DNA from: Chlorogloeopsis sp. ULAP01 | GTDB taxonomy: Bacteria; Cyanobacteriota; Cyanobacteriia; Cyanobacteriales; Nostocaceae | Direction of reading: 5' to 3' | Assembly: GCF_030381805.1 (NCBI RefSeq) | Contig: NZ_JAUDRH010000022.1 | Location: 41,733-105,732 of the forward strand | DNA length: 64,000 nt | Shown: piece after piece, positions 25,697-34,360 of the stretch | Layout of the letters: each line of letters starts with the position of its first letter | Position numbering within the stretch: the stretch's first letter is position 1 | Notes under the pieces: model-generated | Told to the model about the DNA's origin: nothing | What the model saw: only the letters and a program-made list of their open reading frames with translations | Databases searched by the model: none | Program-made: the position numbers and the translations under genes

Positions 25697-26580
25697 TATT
25701 TTTTCAACTCCGCAGAATCTTGATTATTTTTTTCCTGCTGTCGAAGCAAGAAAACATAAAATAAAGTAAATACCATCACTTGAATCATGCCAAAGATGAG
25801 AGAACCATCACCCTCATGCCAGTAATTAAATGCTTGTAAGTTCTTCTGTGCAGAGATTACAGCTAAGAGAGCAACCCGTATCCCATTGATAATAAATCCG
25901 AAGGCGATCGCCATAATCAGAACTAGAGTTCTCCGTTTGGGTTGAATGGGAAATACTAGTAAACAAATCACAGAAATGCCCAAAAGATAACAAATAGATT
26001 CTATCCCTGAACAAGCAGAATAAACCTTGACACTTCCTGTTGGTAAATTGATGAAAACTCCTTGTAGGGATACTTCAAAACCGGAATACCAAAGCAGGAA
26101 AGCGGAAAATTTAGCTGTCAAGGGAGAAATGTCAAACAGAGATGATAGCAATAACTTTGGAATGCCGAGAAAAAATAATATCGTTAGTTCCTGCCAATAT
26201 TGCTTTAATCCCTTGAAACCAGAAGCTAATAAACCAACAGCTAAACCAGAAATTAATGGTGAGATGCGAAGAAAACTTTCTAGTAATTCACTACGATGGA
26301 AAGTCGCACTTTGCCAAAGTAAAATACCAATCAATAATCCACCTAAAACACTGGGAAAAATTCCACTTTCAAAATTTAGATTATGTTGTTTGTCTCCAAG
26401 TAGAGAAGCTACAGCTAATAAAAAAAGTACACTCATTCCTACTTGAGCAACATCTCCAGATTTCCAAGTCAGAGTTAGGTTAATTGCAATTAAACCAGCT
26501 CCTATTCCCAATAGCCATAACTGAGTATTTTTTAGTGGTTTAACTTTGGTAAATGGAATCGCTTTACATTTAGATGCCAT
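25696..26580 (-). CDS. Cyanoexosortase A
   Basis: This 294-residue polytopic protein has the exosortase/archaeosortase catalytic set: Cys190 in YSACSGIES, Arg235 in NGIRVALLAV and His255 in YWHEGDGSL. About eight membrane helices are visible. Such enzymes are thought to cleave C-terminal PEP-CTERM sorting tags and transfer the protein to an anchor or glycan. The ATG is 26580. The gene is followed without a gap by a truncated partner and then the HpsJ-like gene. No PEP-CTERM substrate is seen in this window, so the targets must be elsewhere or lost. Confidence 0.9.
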   Translation of the reverse strand: MASKCKAIPFTKVKPLKNTQLWLLGIGAGLIAINLTLTWKSGDVAQVGMSVLFLLAVASLLGDKQHNLNFESGIFPSVLGGLLIGILLWQSATFHRSELLESFLRISPLISGLAVGLLASGFKGLKQYWQELTILFFLGIPKLLLSSLFDISPLTAKFSAFLLWYSGFEVSLQGVFINLPTGSVKVYSACSGIESICYLLGISVICLLVFPIQPKRRTLVLIMAIAFGFIINGIRVALLAVISAQKNLQAFNYWHEGDGSLIFGMIQVMVFTLFYVFLLRQQEKNNQDSAELKK

Positions 26581-27342
26581 TGAACTAACTGTTATTACAC
26601 AATCAAGTTGAATAGTAAAGTACTCTCATAGCTAGGCTTGCCTCCATCTCAAATAAGTGTAGGCGTAGCTTAAATGGGTATATTTAGCAGCATCAATTTG
26701 ATACTGAAGTTTGTGTTGTACTTTTTACTTTAAATAGCATTTATGACCTCAGTAATTATTCTACAATCATATACAATTAGTGATAATTTTAACTTGGTCA
26801 AAACTTTACCATTGATTTTGACTAGACTTTGGAAAATCTTTAATTTTATTTAAGAAAGGAACAAATCACGAAAATTCAGATGTTTTGAGATTTACAAATA
26901 AATAATTAGTACAATTGTATTGGCATACTTTTATAAAGTTAATATTTTCTTAACTTAAATAAAAGTGTTTAATATTACATATATTCAGCAGTGAAGTGAT
27001 TTTACTTGCAGATAGTGTAAGTAGCAATAAATTCATAAGATTCACAAAGATATTTGATAGCGCAGGTTTACTTAAGCCTACAGTTTGCAGGCTTTGTCTG
27101 TTTAGCCAAGGTAGTGCTTTGCTCCGTTGTAGCGACTGCCTGCACCTTTTAATACCAATTTAAAAAATGATTAAGGGCAGATGGATTCACCCAACCCGGA
27201 CAAAGAAGGCGATTTCTAATCCAAAATGGTATAAGGTGTCGGTTACCGTTAACTGAACCATATTGTTCGATAACGCAGTATTTTAAAAACAAAAAAGGTG
27301 GGTAAAATCCCACCTTTGCTTAATTATCCACACTTACTTAAC
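26581..27342. other. AT-rich intergenic region, one repeat, one terminator
   Basis: About 762 bp with no gene. It contains the exosortase promoter region at its left end, a GC-rich repeat fragment at 27109-27150 (CTTTGCTCCGTTGTAGCGAC) and a terminator at 27291-27317. The remainder is poly-A/T rich. No PEP-CTERM frame or known RNA was recognised. Confidence 0.5.
27291..27317 (-). terminator. Terminator of the 170-residue hypothetical gene
   Basis: AAAGGTGGG (27294-27302) and CCCACCTTT (27309-27317) form a perfect 9-bp stem with a 6-base loop. On the minus strand the stem is followed by TTTTTTGTTTTT. It lies 26 bases past the stop at 27343. Confidence 0.85.
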
Positions 27343-27855
27343 TTACTTACGACCACCCAACCATTTTGCTGCTGCTAATCCCAAAATCGCTCCAACGATA
27401 GGATTGCTGAGAAACTTCATGATCGCAGGTTGCTCTGCTAGCACTTCCCGGAAAACGTCGGGATGGTTGTGATAGGCAAACGAGGCAAGTTTGCTTACAT
27501 CATCAGCATTCATGCGATTAGGGTTGTGGGTAGAAAGCCCTAATTGTTGCTCTAGATGGCGATCATCCAGCCCTCTTTGCTTGAAGTGCTTGAAGAAGGA
27601 ACGTGCGACATCATCTCTTTCATTTGGTTTGATATTAGCGATCGCCTTTTGTAATTCTGGCTCCATCTGGCTGGGAGGAATGCGCTCTGGATGCAAAGAG
27701 CGTTCAAACATTTGACGACGCTGATCCAACGTGGTACGTTGAGCAAAATCATCAAAGTTTTGATATTCCTCGGTTGATACATCATCAAGGGATTCAGTGT
27801 TTCCCTGAGCCAAATCTCTCATAATTTGGCGTTTGTACTCATCACTGCTAGTCAC
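27343..27855 (-). CDS. Hypothetical protein with C-terminal glycine-zipper helix
   Basis: The 170-residue protein begins at GTG 27855, with AAGGAGA about 9 bases upstream. It is acidic and helical (RDLAQGNTESLDDVSTEEY, SFFKHFKQRGLDDRHLEQQLG) and ends with a short hydrophobic segment IVGAILGLAAAKWLGGRK, probably membrane-inserted. No domain is recognised. Proteins of this form are common and uncharacterised in cyanobacteria. It is first downstream of a small lipoprotein gene on the same strand, 77 bp away. Confidence 0.7.
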   Translation of the reverse strand: MTSSDEYKRQIMRDLAQGNTESLDDVSTEEYQNFDDFAQRTTLDQRRQMFERSLHPERIPPSQMEPELQKAIANIKPNERDDVARSFFKHFKQRGLDDRHLEQQLGLSTHNPNRMNADDVSKLASFAYHNHPDVFREVLAEQPAIMKFLSNPIVGAILGLAAAKWLGGRK

Positions 27856-27932
27856 TTTACTAATCTCCTTTTTGCTGATCGTTAATCACTAATTGCTAAC
27901 TATTAATTGCGGTGAATTGTTAGCCACTAGCT

Positions 27933-28367
27933 TTACGTGTACTGAACTTGATTGGATTGAACATCATAGCGAGCTGTCAAAATCAGCTGCTTATCGGGTG
28001 CATAGATCAAAACTGTCAAGTCTTGATTAGGAAAGTTCTTCCGGAAGCCTTCAACTAAAGATCTTGCTAATGGACGCACTTCATTGGGGCGCACTTGTGG
28101 GGAAATCACAACACCTAGCTTGTTGTTGTCACGCACATAAACATCTTTAACCAAACCTCTAGATGTTTGCACAACCCAATCACCAAAACTTTGCCCCGCA
28201 GGAGTATTTCCTCGCTGTAATTGTGCGGCTACATCCCGGTTAACTCCAGGCGGAGTTGTGGTACGGTCAACTTGGGCTACATTACCACCACAGGCAGTAG
28301 TAATTGTCAAAACTAAAATTAAGACGAAAGCCGTTAAAATTTTGCGACTCTGCTGTAGCAGATTCAT
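27933..28367 (-). CDS. Small predicted lipoprotein
   Basis: The 144-residue protein has a lipoprotein signal: basic start, hydrophobic ILTAFVLILVLTI and lipobox TTAC, with Cys at about residue 26. The mature part is a compact domain (VVISPQVRPNEVRPLARSLV and DLTVLIYAPDKQLIL) that I cannot assign. The ribosome site AAAGGAGG before ATG 28367 is very strong, which suggests high expression. It is anchored to the membrane, probably on its periplasmic side. Confidence 0.75.
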   Translation of the reverse strand: MNLLQQSRKILTAFVLILVLTITTACGGNVAQVDRTTTPPGVNRDVAAQLQRGNTPAGQSFGDWVVQTSRGLVKDVYVRDNNKLGVVISPQVRPNEVRPLARSLVEGFRKNFPNQDLTVLIYAPDKQLILTARYDVQSNQVQYT

Positions 28368-28684
28368 TCTGATTACCTCCTTTAAAAAACTATTGCCACA
28401 CTAGACCTTATTTATTGTTTTTTCAAAGATTTGAATTGATAATTCTTGTCTTGATATGAGGTCTAGACCATCAATAATTAATATGGGAACACTTTCTTTA
28501 AAATTAACCCTCATACTCAAGAAATAATTTTGAGATGAAGTAAAAAGCCCGCTCAGGCGGACTTTTAATAAACTGCGCATCTATCTATTAAGCGCGTTTA
28601 GTTAGTAGTTCTGGTAGTTCGGGTAATTTTGTAAGTAAAGTACACCCTGTTTTATCTCGTCGAATCTTTAAAACAAAAGTAGTT
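28368..28684. other. Intergenic region with a hairpin terminator
   Basis: This 317-bp gap lies between minus-strand genes. It holds the upstream region of the lipoprotein gene and the hairpin at 28543-28566. I see nothing else in it. Confidence 0.5.
28543..28566 (-). terminator. Terminator of the CsbD-like gene
   Basis: AAAAGCCCGC and GCGGACTTTT form a 10-bp stem with one C/A mismatch and a 4-base loop. The minus strand continues TTTTTA. It lies about 120 bases after the CsbD stop. Confidence 0.6.
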
Positions 28685-28867
28685 CTAGTCAACTGCTTTT
28701 TTGATGTTATCTTTTACGTCTTCGGTTGCATGACGTACTTCACTTTCTGCTTGTTTAGCTTTGCCTTCTGCTTTATCTTGTGGATCGCCAGTTACATTTC
28801 CCCAAGCTTCTTGAGCTTTTCCTTCTACATTTTTAGCTGTTGCTTTTGCTCTATCTTCTAAACTCAT
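28685..28867 (-). CDS. CsbD family stress protein
   Basis: This 60-residue protein is entirely hydrophilic and Lys/Glu/Ala-rich, with the CsbD pattern AKNVEGKAQEAWGNVTGD and EGKAKQAESEV. CsbD-like proteins are small general-stress proteins of unknown mechanism. The ribosome site AAGGAG is about 6 bases before ATG 28867. Other short stress-like genes sit next to it on the same strand, each with its own upstream region. Confidence 0.9.
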   Translation of the reverse strand: MSLEDRAKATAKNVEGKAQEAWGNVTGDPQDKAEGKAKQAESEVRHATEDVKDNIKKAVD

Positions 28868-29090
28868 TGTCTTCTCCTTATATTTATATAACTTATCTTC
28901 AAAGTTGTTAATTCAACTTTGGTTTTGTGACTACATTTACAAGTTAACTATTTACTTTTATTCTAGCCTTCCACCATAGGACATATTATTGCTCTATGCT
29001 AAAAGAGATAGAAAATAAGAGACGGGGATCAATTTAGTACTTATTGCTAAATATCGAAAAATAACAACTATTAACTACCATTTAATAAAT

Positions 29091-29119
29091 AAAAAACCCG
29101 GTTTTTTAAGTACCGGGTT
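29091..29119 (-). terminator. Terminator of the LRPI-repeat gene
   Basis: AACCCGGT (29095-29102) and ACCGGGTT (29112-29119) form an 8-bp stem with a 9-base loop. On the minus strand the stem is followed by TTTTATTTATT. It is 32 bases after the stop of the gene at 29151. Confidence 0.8.
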
Positions 29120-29150
29120 CAGGAAGTTATGGGTATTATTTTTTATCTAT

Positions 29151-29615
29151 CTAATCTAAAAAACCCATCAAATTTTCAGAATCATCAATCTCATTGGATG
29201 CTACTGGACGATTACCCATTACAGAGTAGGTTTCAGAAATTACTAAGGAACTGGAGGCGATCGGACGAATTCCCGATAAGTTCATGCTGTCAACTACTTG
29301 GATATTGTTTGCAGCAATGGGACGTATACCCATGATGTTCATTGTCTCTACAACTTGCAAGTGACTGGTACCAATCGGACGTAGACCAGAGATTGAGAGG
29401 GTTTCTGCAACTTCTAAATCACTAGCACCAATCGGACGTAGACCAGAAACAGCAAGGTTGTCACGGACTTCGATTTTACCTGGCGATTCTAGCTGCACTG
29501 GTTGATCGGTATTTGAGTTTTGACCCTGGTTATTTTCAAGTTCCACAGTATCCCCCTTTAACTTTGCACGTTTTTGCCGAGGACTGACTCCTTTGCCAGT
29601 GCTGCTCATAGCCAT
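29151..29615 (-). CDS. Protein with five 19-residue LRPI repeats
   Basis: The 154-residue protein has a charged, Gln/Asn-rich amino end of about 47 residues (SSTGKGVSPRQKRAK), then five 19-residue repeats at 48-66, 67-85, 86-104, 105-123 and 124-142, and a partial sixth. The consensus is (L/I)-x-V-x-E-T-x-x-(I/V)-x-G-(L/I)-R-P-I-G/A-x-S. The repeats would fit a short repetitive beta structure. No known domain is recognised. ATG 29615 is preceded by GAGG about 9 bases upstream. It has its own terminator and no clear partner. Confidence 0.8.
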   Translation of the reverse strand: MAMSSTGKGVSPRQKRAKLKGDTVELENNQGQNSNTDQPVQLESPGKIEVRDNLAVSGLRPIGASDLEVAETLSISGLRPIGTSHLQVVETMNIMGIRPIAANNIQVVDSMNLSGIRPIASSSLVISETYSVMGNRPVASNEIDDSENLMGFLD

Positions 29616-29883
29616 AAATCACACACCTCTAAATTATTAAGGAATTTTTAGAATATTTTTGAGAAGTCAAAATTTTCCTAATATATTTAGAGTTTAACTT
29701 TAAAGAACATTTTATATGTATAACTTTATTTAAAAGCTATACATAAGTGTTATTAATATTAAAGTTTTTTGCAATAAATTAAGAGATATTAAAATAATTT
29801 TCATTTGAACCAAAATATGCATTGTAATTTGGTCAAAGTATGTATTCGCTACTATTAAGATTGGGTATTTATAGCAAAACTGT

Positions 29884-31881
29884 ATGACAGAATTTTGTCT
29901 TCAAGCTCCCTTTAGTCCAACAGGCGATCAACCCCAAGCGATCGCGCAACTTGCAGCAAGTATCCAAGCAGGTCATCATTATCAAACATTACTAGGAGCG
30001 ACGGGAACCGGGAAGACATTTACAATCGCATCAGTAATTGAGAAAGTTGGCAAACCGACTCTAGTTTTGGCACATAACAAAACTCTGGCTGCACAGCTTT
30101 GTAACGAGTTGCGGGAGTTCTTTCCCAAGAACGCTGTGGAGTATTTCGTGAGTTACTACGATTACTATCAACCAGAAGCCTATATTCCTGTAACTGATAC
30201 GTATATAGAAAAAACTGCTTCCATTAACGATGAAATTGATATGTTGCGGCACTCGGCAACGCGATCGCTGTTCGAGCGTCGTGATGTAATTGTAGTTGCT
30301 TCGATTAGCTGTATCTACGGTTTGGGAATTCCTGCCGAATACCTCAAAGCTGCGATTCCCTTTCAAGTGGGAATGGAAGTTAATCAACGGGAGATTTTAC
30401 GAGATTTAGCATCGGTACAATATAGCCGCAATGATTTGGAAATAGGCAGGGGACGATTTCGTGTTCGGGGTGATGTGCTGGAAGTAGGCCCAGCATATGA
30501 AGATCGTATTATTCGGATTGAGTTCTTTGGTGATGAAATAGACGCTATTCGTTACGTTGATCCGGTAACGGGTGAAATTCTCCAAAGTTTGCAAGCGGTG
30601 AATCTCTACCCTGCACGTCACTTTGTCACCCCAGAAGAACGGTTAGAAGAAGCTTGTGATGCGATCGCCCTAGAATTAAAAGAGCGCAAAGCCGAATTAG
30701 AGGCAGCAGAAAAATTACTAGAAGCGCAACGTATAGATCAGCGAACGCGCTATGACTTAGAAATGCTGCGAGAAGTTGGTTACTGCAACGGCGTCGAAAA
30801 CTACTCTCGTCACTTGGCAGGAAGACTAGCAGGAGAACCGCCAGAGTGTTTGGTTGATTATTTTCCTAAAGATTGGCTGTTGGTAATCGATGAATCTCAC
30901 GTAACTGTGCCGCAAATTCGCGGTATGTACAACGGCGATCAAGCCAGGAAAAAAGTATTAATTGAGCATGGTTTTCGCTTACCTAGTGCTGCCGATAACC
31001 GCCCTTTGAAAGCAGAAGAATTTTGGGCAAAGGTAAATCAATGTGTTTTTGTTTCTGCGACTCCAGGAGACTGGGAAATAGAAGTTTCTCAAGATCATGT
31101 GATAGAGCAAATTATTCGCCCCACTGGTGTAATAGATCCAGAAATTATTGTTCGTCCGACAGAAGGGCAAATTGATGATTTATTAGGTGAAATCAAAGAT
31201 AGGGTAGATCTCCACGAGCGGGTGTTGGTGACAACTTTAACAAAACGCATGGCAGAAGATTTAACTGAGTACCTGCAAGAAAATAGTATTCGAGTAAGAT
31301 ATTTGCATTCTGAAATTAATTCGATTGAGCGCATTGAAATTATTCAAGATTTACGCGACGCCAAGTTTGATGTCTTAGTTGGTGTGAACTTATTGCGAGA
31401 AGGGCTAGACTTACCAGAAGTTTCGCTTGTAGCAATTTTAGATGCAGATAAAGAGGGTTTTTTACGTGCCGAACGTTCTTTAATTCAAACTATTGGGAGG
31501 GCAGCACGTCACGTTCGGGGGCAAGCAATTATGTATGCCGATAACCTCACAGATAGCATGATTAAAGCTATTGATGAAACCGAACGCCGTCGCGGTATTC
31601 AAATGGCATACAACCGGATGCACGGAATTACACCGCAACCAATAGTCAAGAAATCGAGTAACGCAATTTTATCTTTCTTGGAAGTATCGCGAAGGTTGAA
31701 TGCTCAAGAGTTAGAAACAGTCGAGCAACATATAGATGAATTGCCGTTAGAAAACATTCCAGAATTGATTACTCAACTAGAAGCACAGATGAAAGAAGCG
31801 GCGAAGAAATTAGAATTTGAGGAGGCGGCAAAGTTACGCGATCGGATTAAGCATCTGCGGGATAAGTTGGTGGGACGTTAG
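29884..31881 (+). CDS. uvrB: UvrABC excinuclease subunit B
   Basis: The 665-residue protein is the damage-verifying helicase of nucleotide excision repair. It shows Walker A GATGTGKT at 38-45, the YDYYQPEAYIP beta-hairpin at about 92-102, the DESH box in VIDESHVTV, helicase motifs LLREGLDLPEVSLV and QTIGRAARH, and a C-terminal UVR domain (LEFEEAAKLRDRIKHLR) for UvrC or UvrA contact. ATG 29884. No LexA-type operator was found in the upstream 268 bp. Length is normal. A stable hairpin follows at 31894. Confidence 0.98.
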   Translation: MTEFCLQAPFSPTGDQPQAIAQLAASIQAGHHYQTLLGATGTGKTFTIASVIEKVGKPTLVLAHNKTLAAQLCNELREFFPKNAVEYFVSYYDYYQPEAYIPVTDTYIEKTASINDEIDMLRHSATRSLFERRDVIVVASISCIYGLGIPAEYLKAAIPFQVGMEVNQREILRDLASVQYSRNDLEIGRGRFRVRGDVLEVGPAYEDRIIRIEFFGDEIDAIRYVDPVTGEILQSLQAVNLYPARHFVTPEERLEEACDAIALELKERKAELEAAEKLLEAQRIDQRTRYDLEMLREVGYCNGVENYSRHLAGRLAGEPPECLVDYFPKDWLLVIDESHVTVPQIRGMYNGDQARKKVLIEHGFRLPSAADNRPLKAEEFWAKVNQCVFVSATPGDWEIEVSQDHVIEQIIRPTGVIDPEIIVRPTEGQIDDLLGEIKDRVDLHERVLVTTLTKRMAEDLTEYLQENSIRVRYLHSEINSIERIEIIQDLRDAKFDVLVGVNLLREGLDLPEVSLVAILDADKEGFLRAERSLIQTIGRAARHVRGQAIMYADNLTDSMIKAIDETERRRGIQMAYNRMHGITPQPIVKKSSNAILSFLEVSRRLNAQELETVEQHIDELPLENIPELITQLEAQMKEAAKKLEFEEAAKLRDRIKHLRDKLVGR

Positions 31882-31893
31882 ATAAATACCCTT

Positions 31894-31926
31894 GTAGAGA
31901 CGCAATAAATCAACTTGCGTTTCTAC
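31894..31926. repeat. Hairpin downstream of uvrB
   Basis: GTAGAGACGCAA and TTGCGTTTCTAC form a 12-bp stem with one G-T pair and a 9-base loop. GTAGAGACGC is the core of a dispersed cyanobacterial repeat. It may also end uvrB transcription, but no T run follows. Confidence 0.65.
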
Positions 31927-31979
31927 TTCAAAACTATGATATACCCTAAGCGTAATTCTCAATCAAAAAGTTAAGCCAA

Positions 31980-32951
31980 TCAGGCAAATGAACGACTATT
32001 AATCTCGTTGATAGTCTCAATAATTCTGTCTTCACTATGTTGATAATCCATCTCTCTAGCAACTACTAATGCTTGCTGATAGTATTCCAGGGCTTCGGAG
32101 TGCTGCTCTAACTCCAAAAATACTTCTCCAATATATTCAAGGTTTTCAAGTTCATCCATGCGGTTTCCTAATTTCTTACGAATCATTAGGGCTTGCTGAT
32201 AGTTTTCTAGAGCTTTTTCATATTCTTTTAAATCTCTATAAATTAATCCTAAAATACTAAGAGTATTGCCCTCACTCATAATGTCTCCAATTTCTCGATG
32301 AATTGCTAGAGCTTCTTGAAGATAATCTTGTGCCTTTGAGTAATTTGCTAGATTGCGATAGACATCACCGATGAGATAAAGAGTCTCTCCTTGACCTGGA
32401 ACAGCGTTAATGTCTCGCCGAAGGGCTAAGGCAAGTTCGTAGTAGTTTAATGCTTTTTCAAATTCGCCTAAGCTAGCGTAAAGTAAACCAATATTGCTCA
32501 AAATAGTAGCTTCTGTGTCACGAGCGCCTACCTTACTAGCTATTACTAAGGCTTCTTCATAGGATTCTAAAGCTGCTGCATAATGCCCGCAACGACAGTA
32601 TATGTGAGCAATATTATTAAGAGTCATGCCTTGAATAGCAAAATCACCTATCTCCTGATGCAAGCTCAAAGATTCTTTATAGTATTGAAGTGCTTTCGGG
32701 AATTCTCCTAGAAAACTGTAGACTGCTCCAATATTATTTAAAGTAATACCTTCGCCTTCCCGCGCTCCTATTTCCCGAAGAATTGATAAAGCTTGACAAT
32801 AATATTCTAATGCTTCACAGTACTGCCCTTGCTGGTCGTAAATTCCTCCAAAATTATTGAGAACTGTAGCTTCATTAGCGCGATCGCCTAATTCTCGGAA
32901 AATTTTCAAGGCTTTGTTGTAGTGTTCCAGCGCTTTTGAGTATTGTCCCAA
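31980..32951 (-). CDS. TPR protein, C-terminal part
   Basis: The 323-residue reading frame consists of 40-residue TPR units, each of the type LGxYxKALEYYxQAL with EIGD or similar between. The given start is TTG 32951 (LGQYSKALEHYN), but the frame is open about 200 bases further upstream, where it continues the TPR pattern (NNIGCVYRSLGQYSKAL preceded by NNLGGIYNEFSQYVKALE). It is the rear half of the gene that begins at 33691. Such proteins are protein-interaction scaffolds in filamentous cyanobacteria. No other domain is present. Confidence 0.75.
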   Translation of the reverse strand: MGQYSKALEHYNKALKIFRELGDRANEATVLNNFGGIYDQQGQYCEALEYYCQALSILREIGAREGEGITLNNIGAVYSFLGEFPKALQYYKESLSLHQEIGDFAIQGMTLNNIAHIYCRCGHYAAALESYEEALVIASKVGARDTEATILSNIGLLYASLGEFEKALNYYELALALRRDINAVPGQGETLYLIGDVYRNLANYSKAQDYLQEALAIHREIGDIMSEGNTLSILGLIYRDLKEYEKALENYQQALMIRKKLGNRMDELENLEYIGEVFLELEQHSEALEYYQQALVVAREMDYQHSEDRIIETINEINSRSFA

Positions 32952-33088
32952 GCTGCGATAAACACATCCAATATTATTTAGAGAAGAAGCTTTGCCTGCT
33001 AAATTATTATTTTCTATATCTATCTCAAGAGCTAGCTGATGTAGTTCTAATGCTTTTACATACTGACTAAATTCATTATAAATTCCTC

Positions 33089-33691
33089 CTAGATTATTAA
33101 GAATGCTTGCTTCAAGACCTCGATTATTTTGTTTCTTGGCAATTTCCAGTGCTTCTTGATGTTTTCTAGTGCTTTTTGATTCTGTCCTAAATTTTTATAT
33201 ATTAATCCAATATTAGTGAGAGTAGTAGCTTCACCAGATTTATCGCCTATTTCTCTACGGATAATTAGAGAGTGATGAAAGTACTGTAGCGCTTCTGAGT
33301 ATTGTCCAAAGAAGTAATATACTATGCCGATATTATTGACTATAAGACCTTCCATTTTTCGATTCTTCACCTGACGATGAAGGGGAAGTACTTGCTGATA
33401 GTTATCTAATGCATTTGAATATTGTCCTAGATGATAATATAAACTTCCAATATGGGTAAGAGCAATACCTTCATTTTTGTGGTCTTTTATTTTTTGAAAA
33501 AGAGATAAAGCATGACTAAAATCTTTTAGGGCATCGCGATATAACCCTTGTTCGCGCAGCATAAATCCACGCCTTAAATGACTCCATCCTCCTGAACGTT
33601 GTACTTGTGCAACCAAGGCATTAGCTAACCAGCATATTACTCTTAACAGCCTCAGCAGACTCGACGCTAACATACGTAGCAAAGACAGCAT
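33089..33691 (-). CDS. TPR protein, N-terminal part (ends in frameshifted tail)
   Basis: The 200-residue frame begins at ATG 33691 with GGAGG about 7 bases upstream. A hydrophobic amino end (LLRMLASSLLRLLRVICWLANAL) may be a membrane anchor, followed by TPR units to about residue 176 (LGQNQKALE). The last 24 residues (NIKKHWKLPRNKIIEVLKQ) do not look like TPR and come from the wrong frame after a loss of one base. The correct frame continues as the other TPR gene. Confidence 0.75.
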   Translation of the reverse strand: MLSLLRMLASSLLRLLRVICWLANALVAQVQRSGGWSHLRRGFMLREQGLYRDALKDFSHALSLFQKIKDHKNEGIALTHIGSLYYHLGQYSNALDNYQQVLPLHRQVKNRKMEGLIVNNIGIVYYFFGQYSEALQYFHHSLIIRREIGDKSGEATTLTNIGLIYKNLGQNQKALENIKKHWKLPRNKIIEVLKQAFLII

Positions 33692-33856
33692 TTGTAACCT
33701 CCAAAGTCTAACTCTTAAACTTTTGAACTCATTTTGAATTCAAACTTATTCTTCCCAATTGCTAGATTTGGAGTTGCAGAGAATTGAAAGCCATTTGTTG
33801 TTAGTTTTTCATTCCACTAAGAAAAAATATTCTTAACTTTTCTTAGGCAAGTCTAC

Positions 33857-34360
33857 TTAGCATATTGCCAGTTTATACACTGGCATCATAAATTCTTCTT
33901 TATCTGCGAATGTAATATAACCTCCATCCACAGCTTTATCAATAATTTGTTCTAAAAAAAGTTTTAATTCTCTTATTACTTGAGTTTTATTAAGCTCGAA
34001 ACTCTTTTGTTGGGGTTTGCTGCCAAATTTCGTAAGAGTGCAGCTAATGTTATCGGTAGTAGGTACAAACTCTACATACATATAACTTTCAGGAAAATCT
34101 AACTCTATCTTTTTGTCAAGGGATAATTCTGAAACTTGTTGAGGTAGACTATCCAAAATAAGGATTATATCTGGATCTAAAAAGATATATTTTTTTTCGT
34201 TTCCAATTTCTAGTAATACTTTATGGTTGCACTCAAAGCAAAAACGTCGTAATCCTATTTCTAAATCAGAAAGTTCTCTCAATGGATCTTCTGGCGGAGC
34301 AAGACCTTCCCATGTCCAAGGTTCTTCTAATTTAAGAGTAAACTTTTGAGTATTATTCAT
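33857..34360 (-). CDS. Hypothetical protein, possible immunity protein
   Basis: The 167-residue acidic protein starts at ATG 34360 with AGGAGA about 7 bases upstream. It contains RFCFECNHKVLLEIGNEK, IFLDPDIILILDSLPQQV and a C-terminal helix. No domain is recognised. Its ATG overlaps (ATGA) the TGA that would end the toxin-like frame upstream, the layout of effector and immunity genes in polymorphic toxin systems. The role as a neutralising partner is inferred from this position only. Confidence 0.6.
   Translation of the reverse strand: MNNTQKFTLKLEEPWTWEGLAPPEDPLRELSDLEIGLRRFCFECNHKVLLEIGNEKKYIFLDPDIILILDSLPQQVSELSLDKKIELDFPESYMYVEFVPTTDNISCTLTKFGSKPQQKSFELNKTQVIRELKLFLEQIIDKAVDGGYITFADKEEFMMPVYKLAIC

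Larger units (their letters stand above)
31980..33691 (-). pseudogene. Reconstructed TPR gene with a 1-base frameshift
   Basis: Adding one A at the run opposite TTTT 33162-33165 makes GAA AAA CAT CAA, and the frame then reads EKHQEALEIAKKQ and runs through to 31980. The joined protein has about 570 residues, with an N-terminal hydrophobic region and many TPRs. The shift lies in a homopolymer, so it may be real or a sequencing error. Confidence 0.7.
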
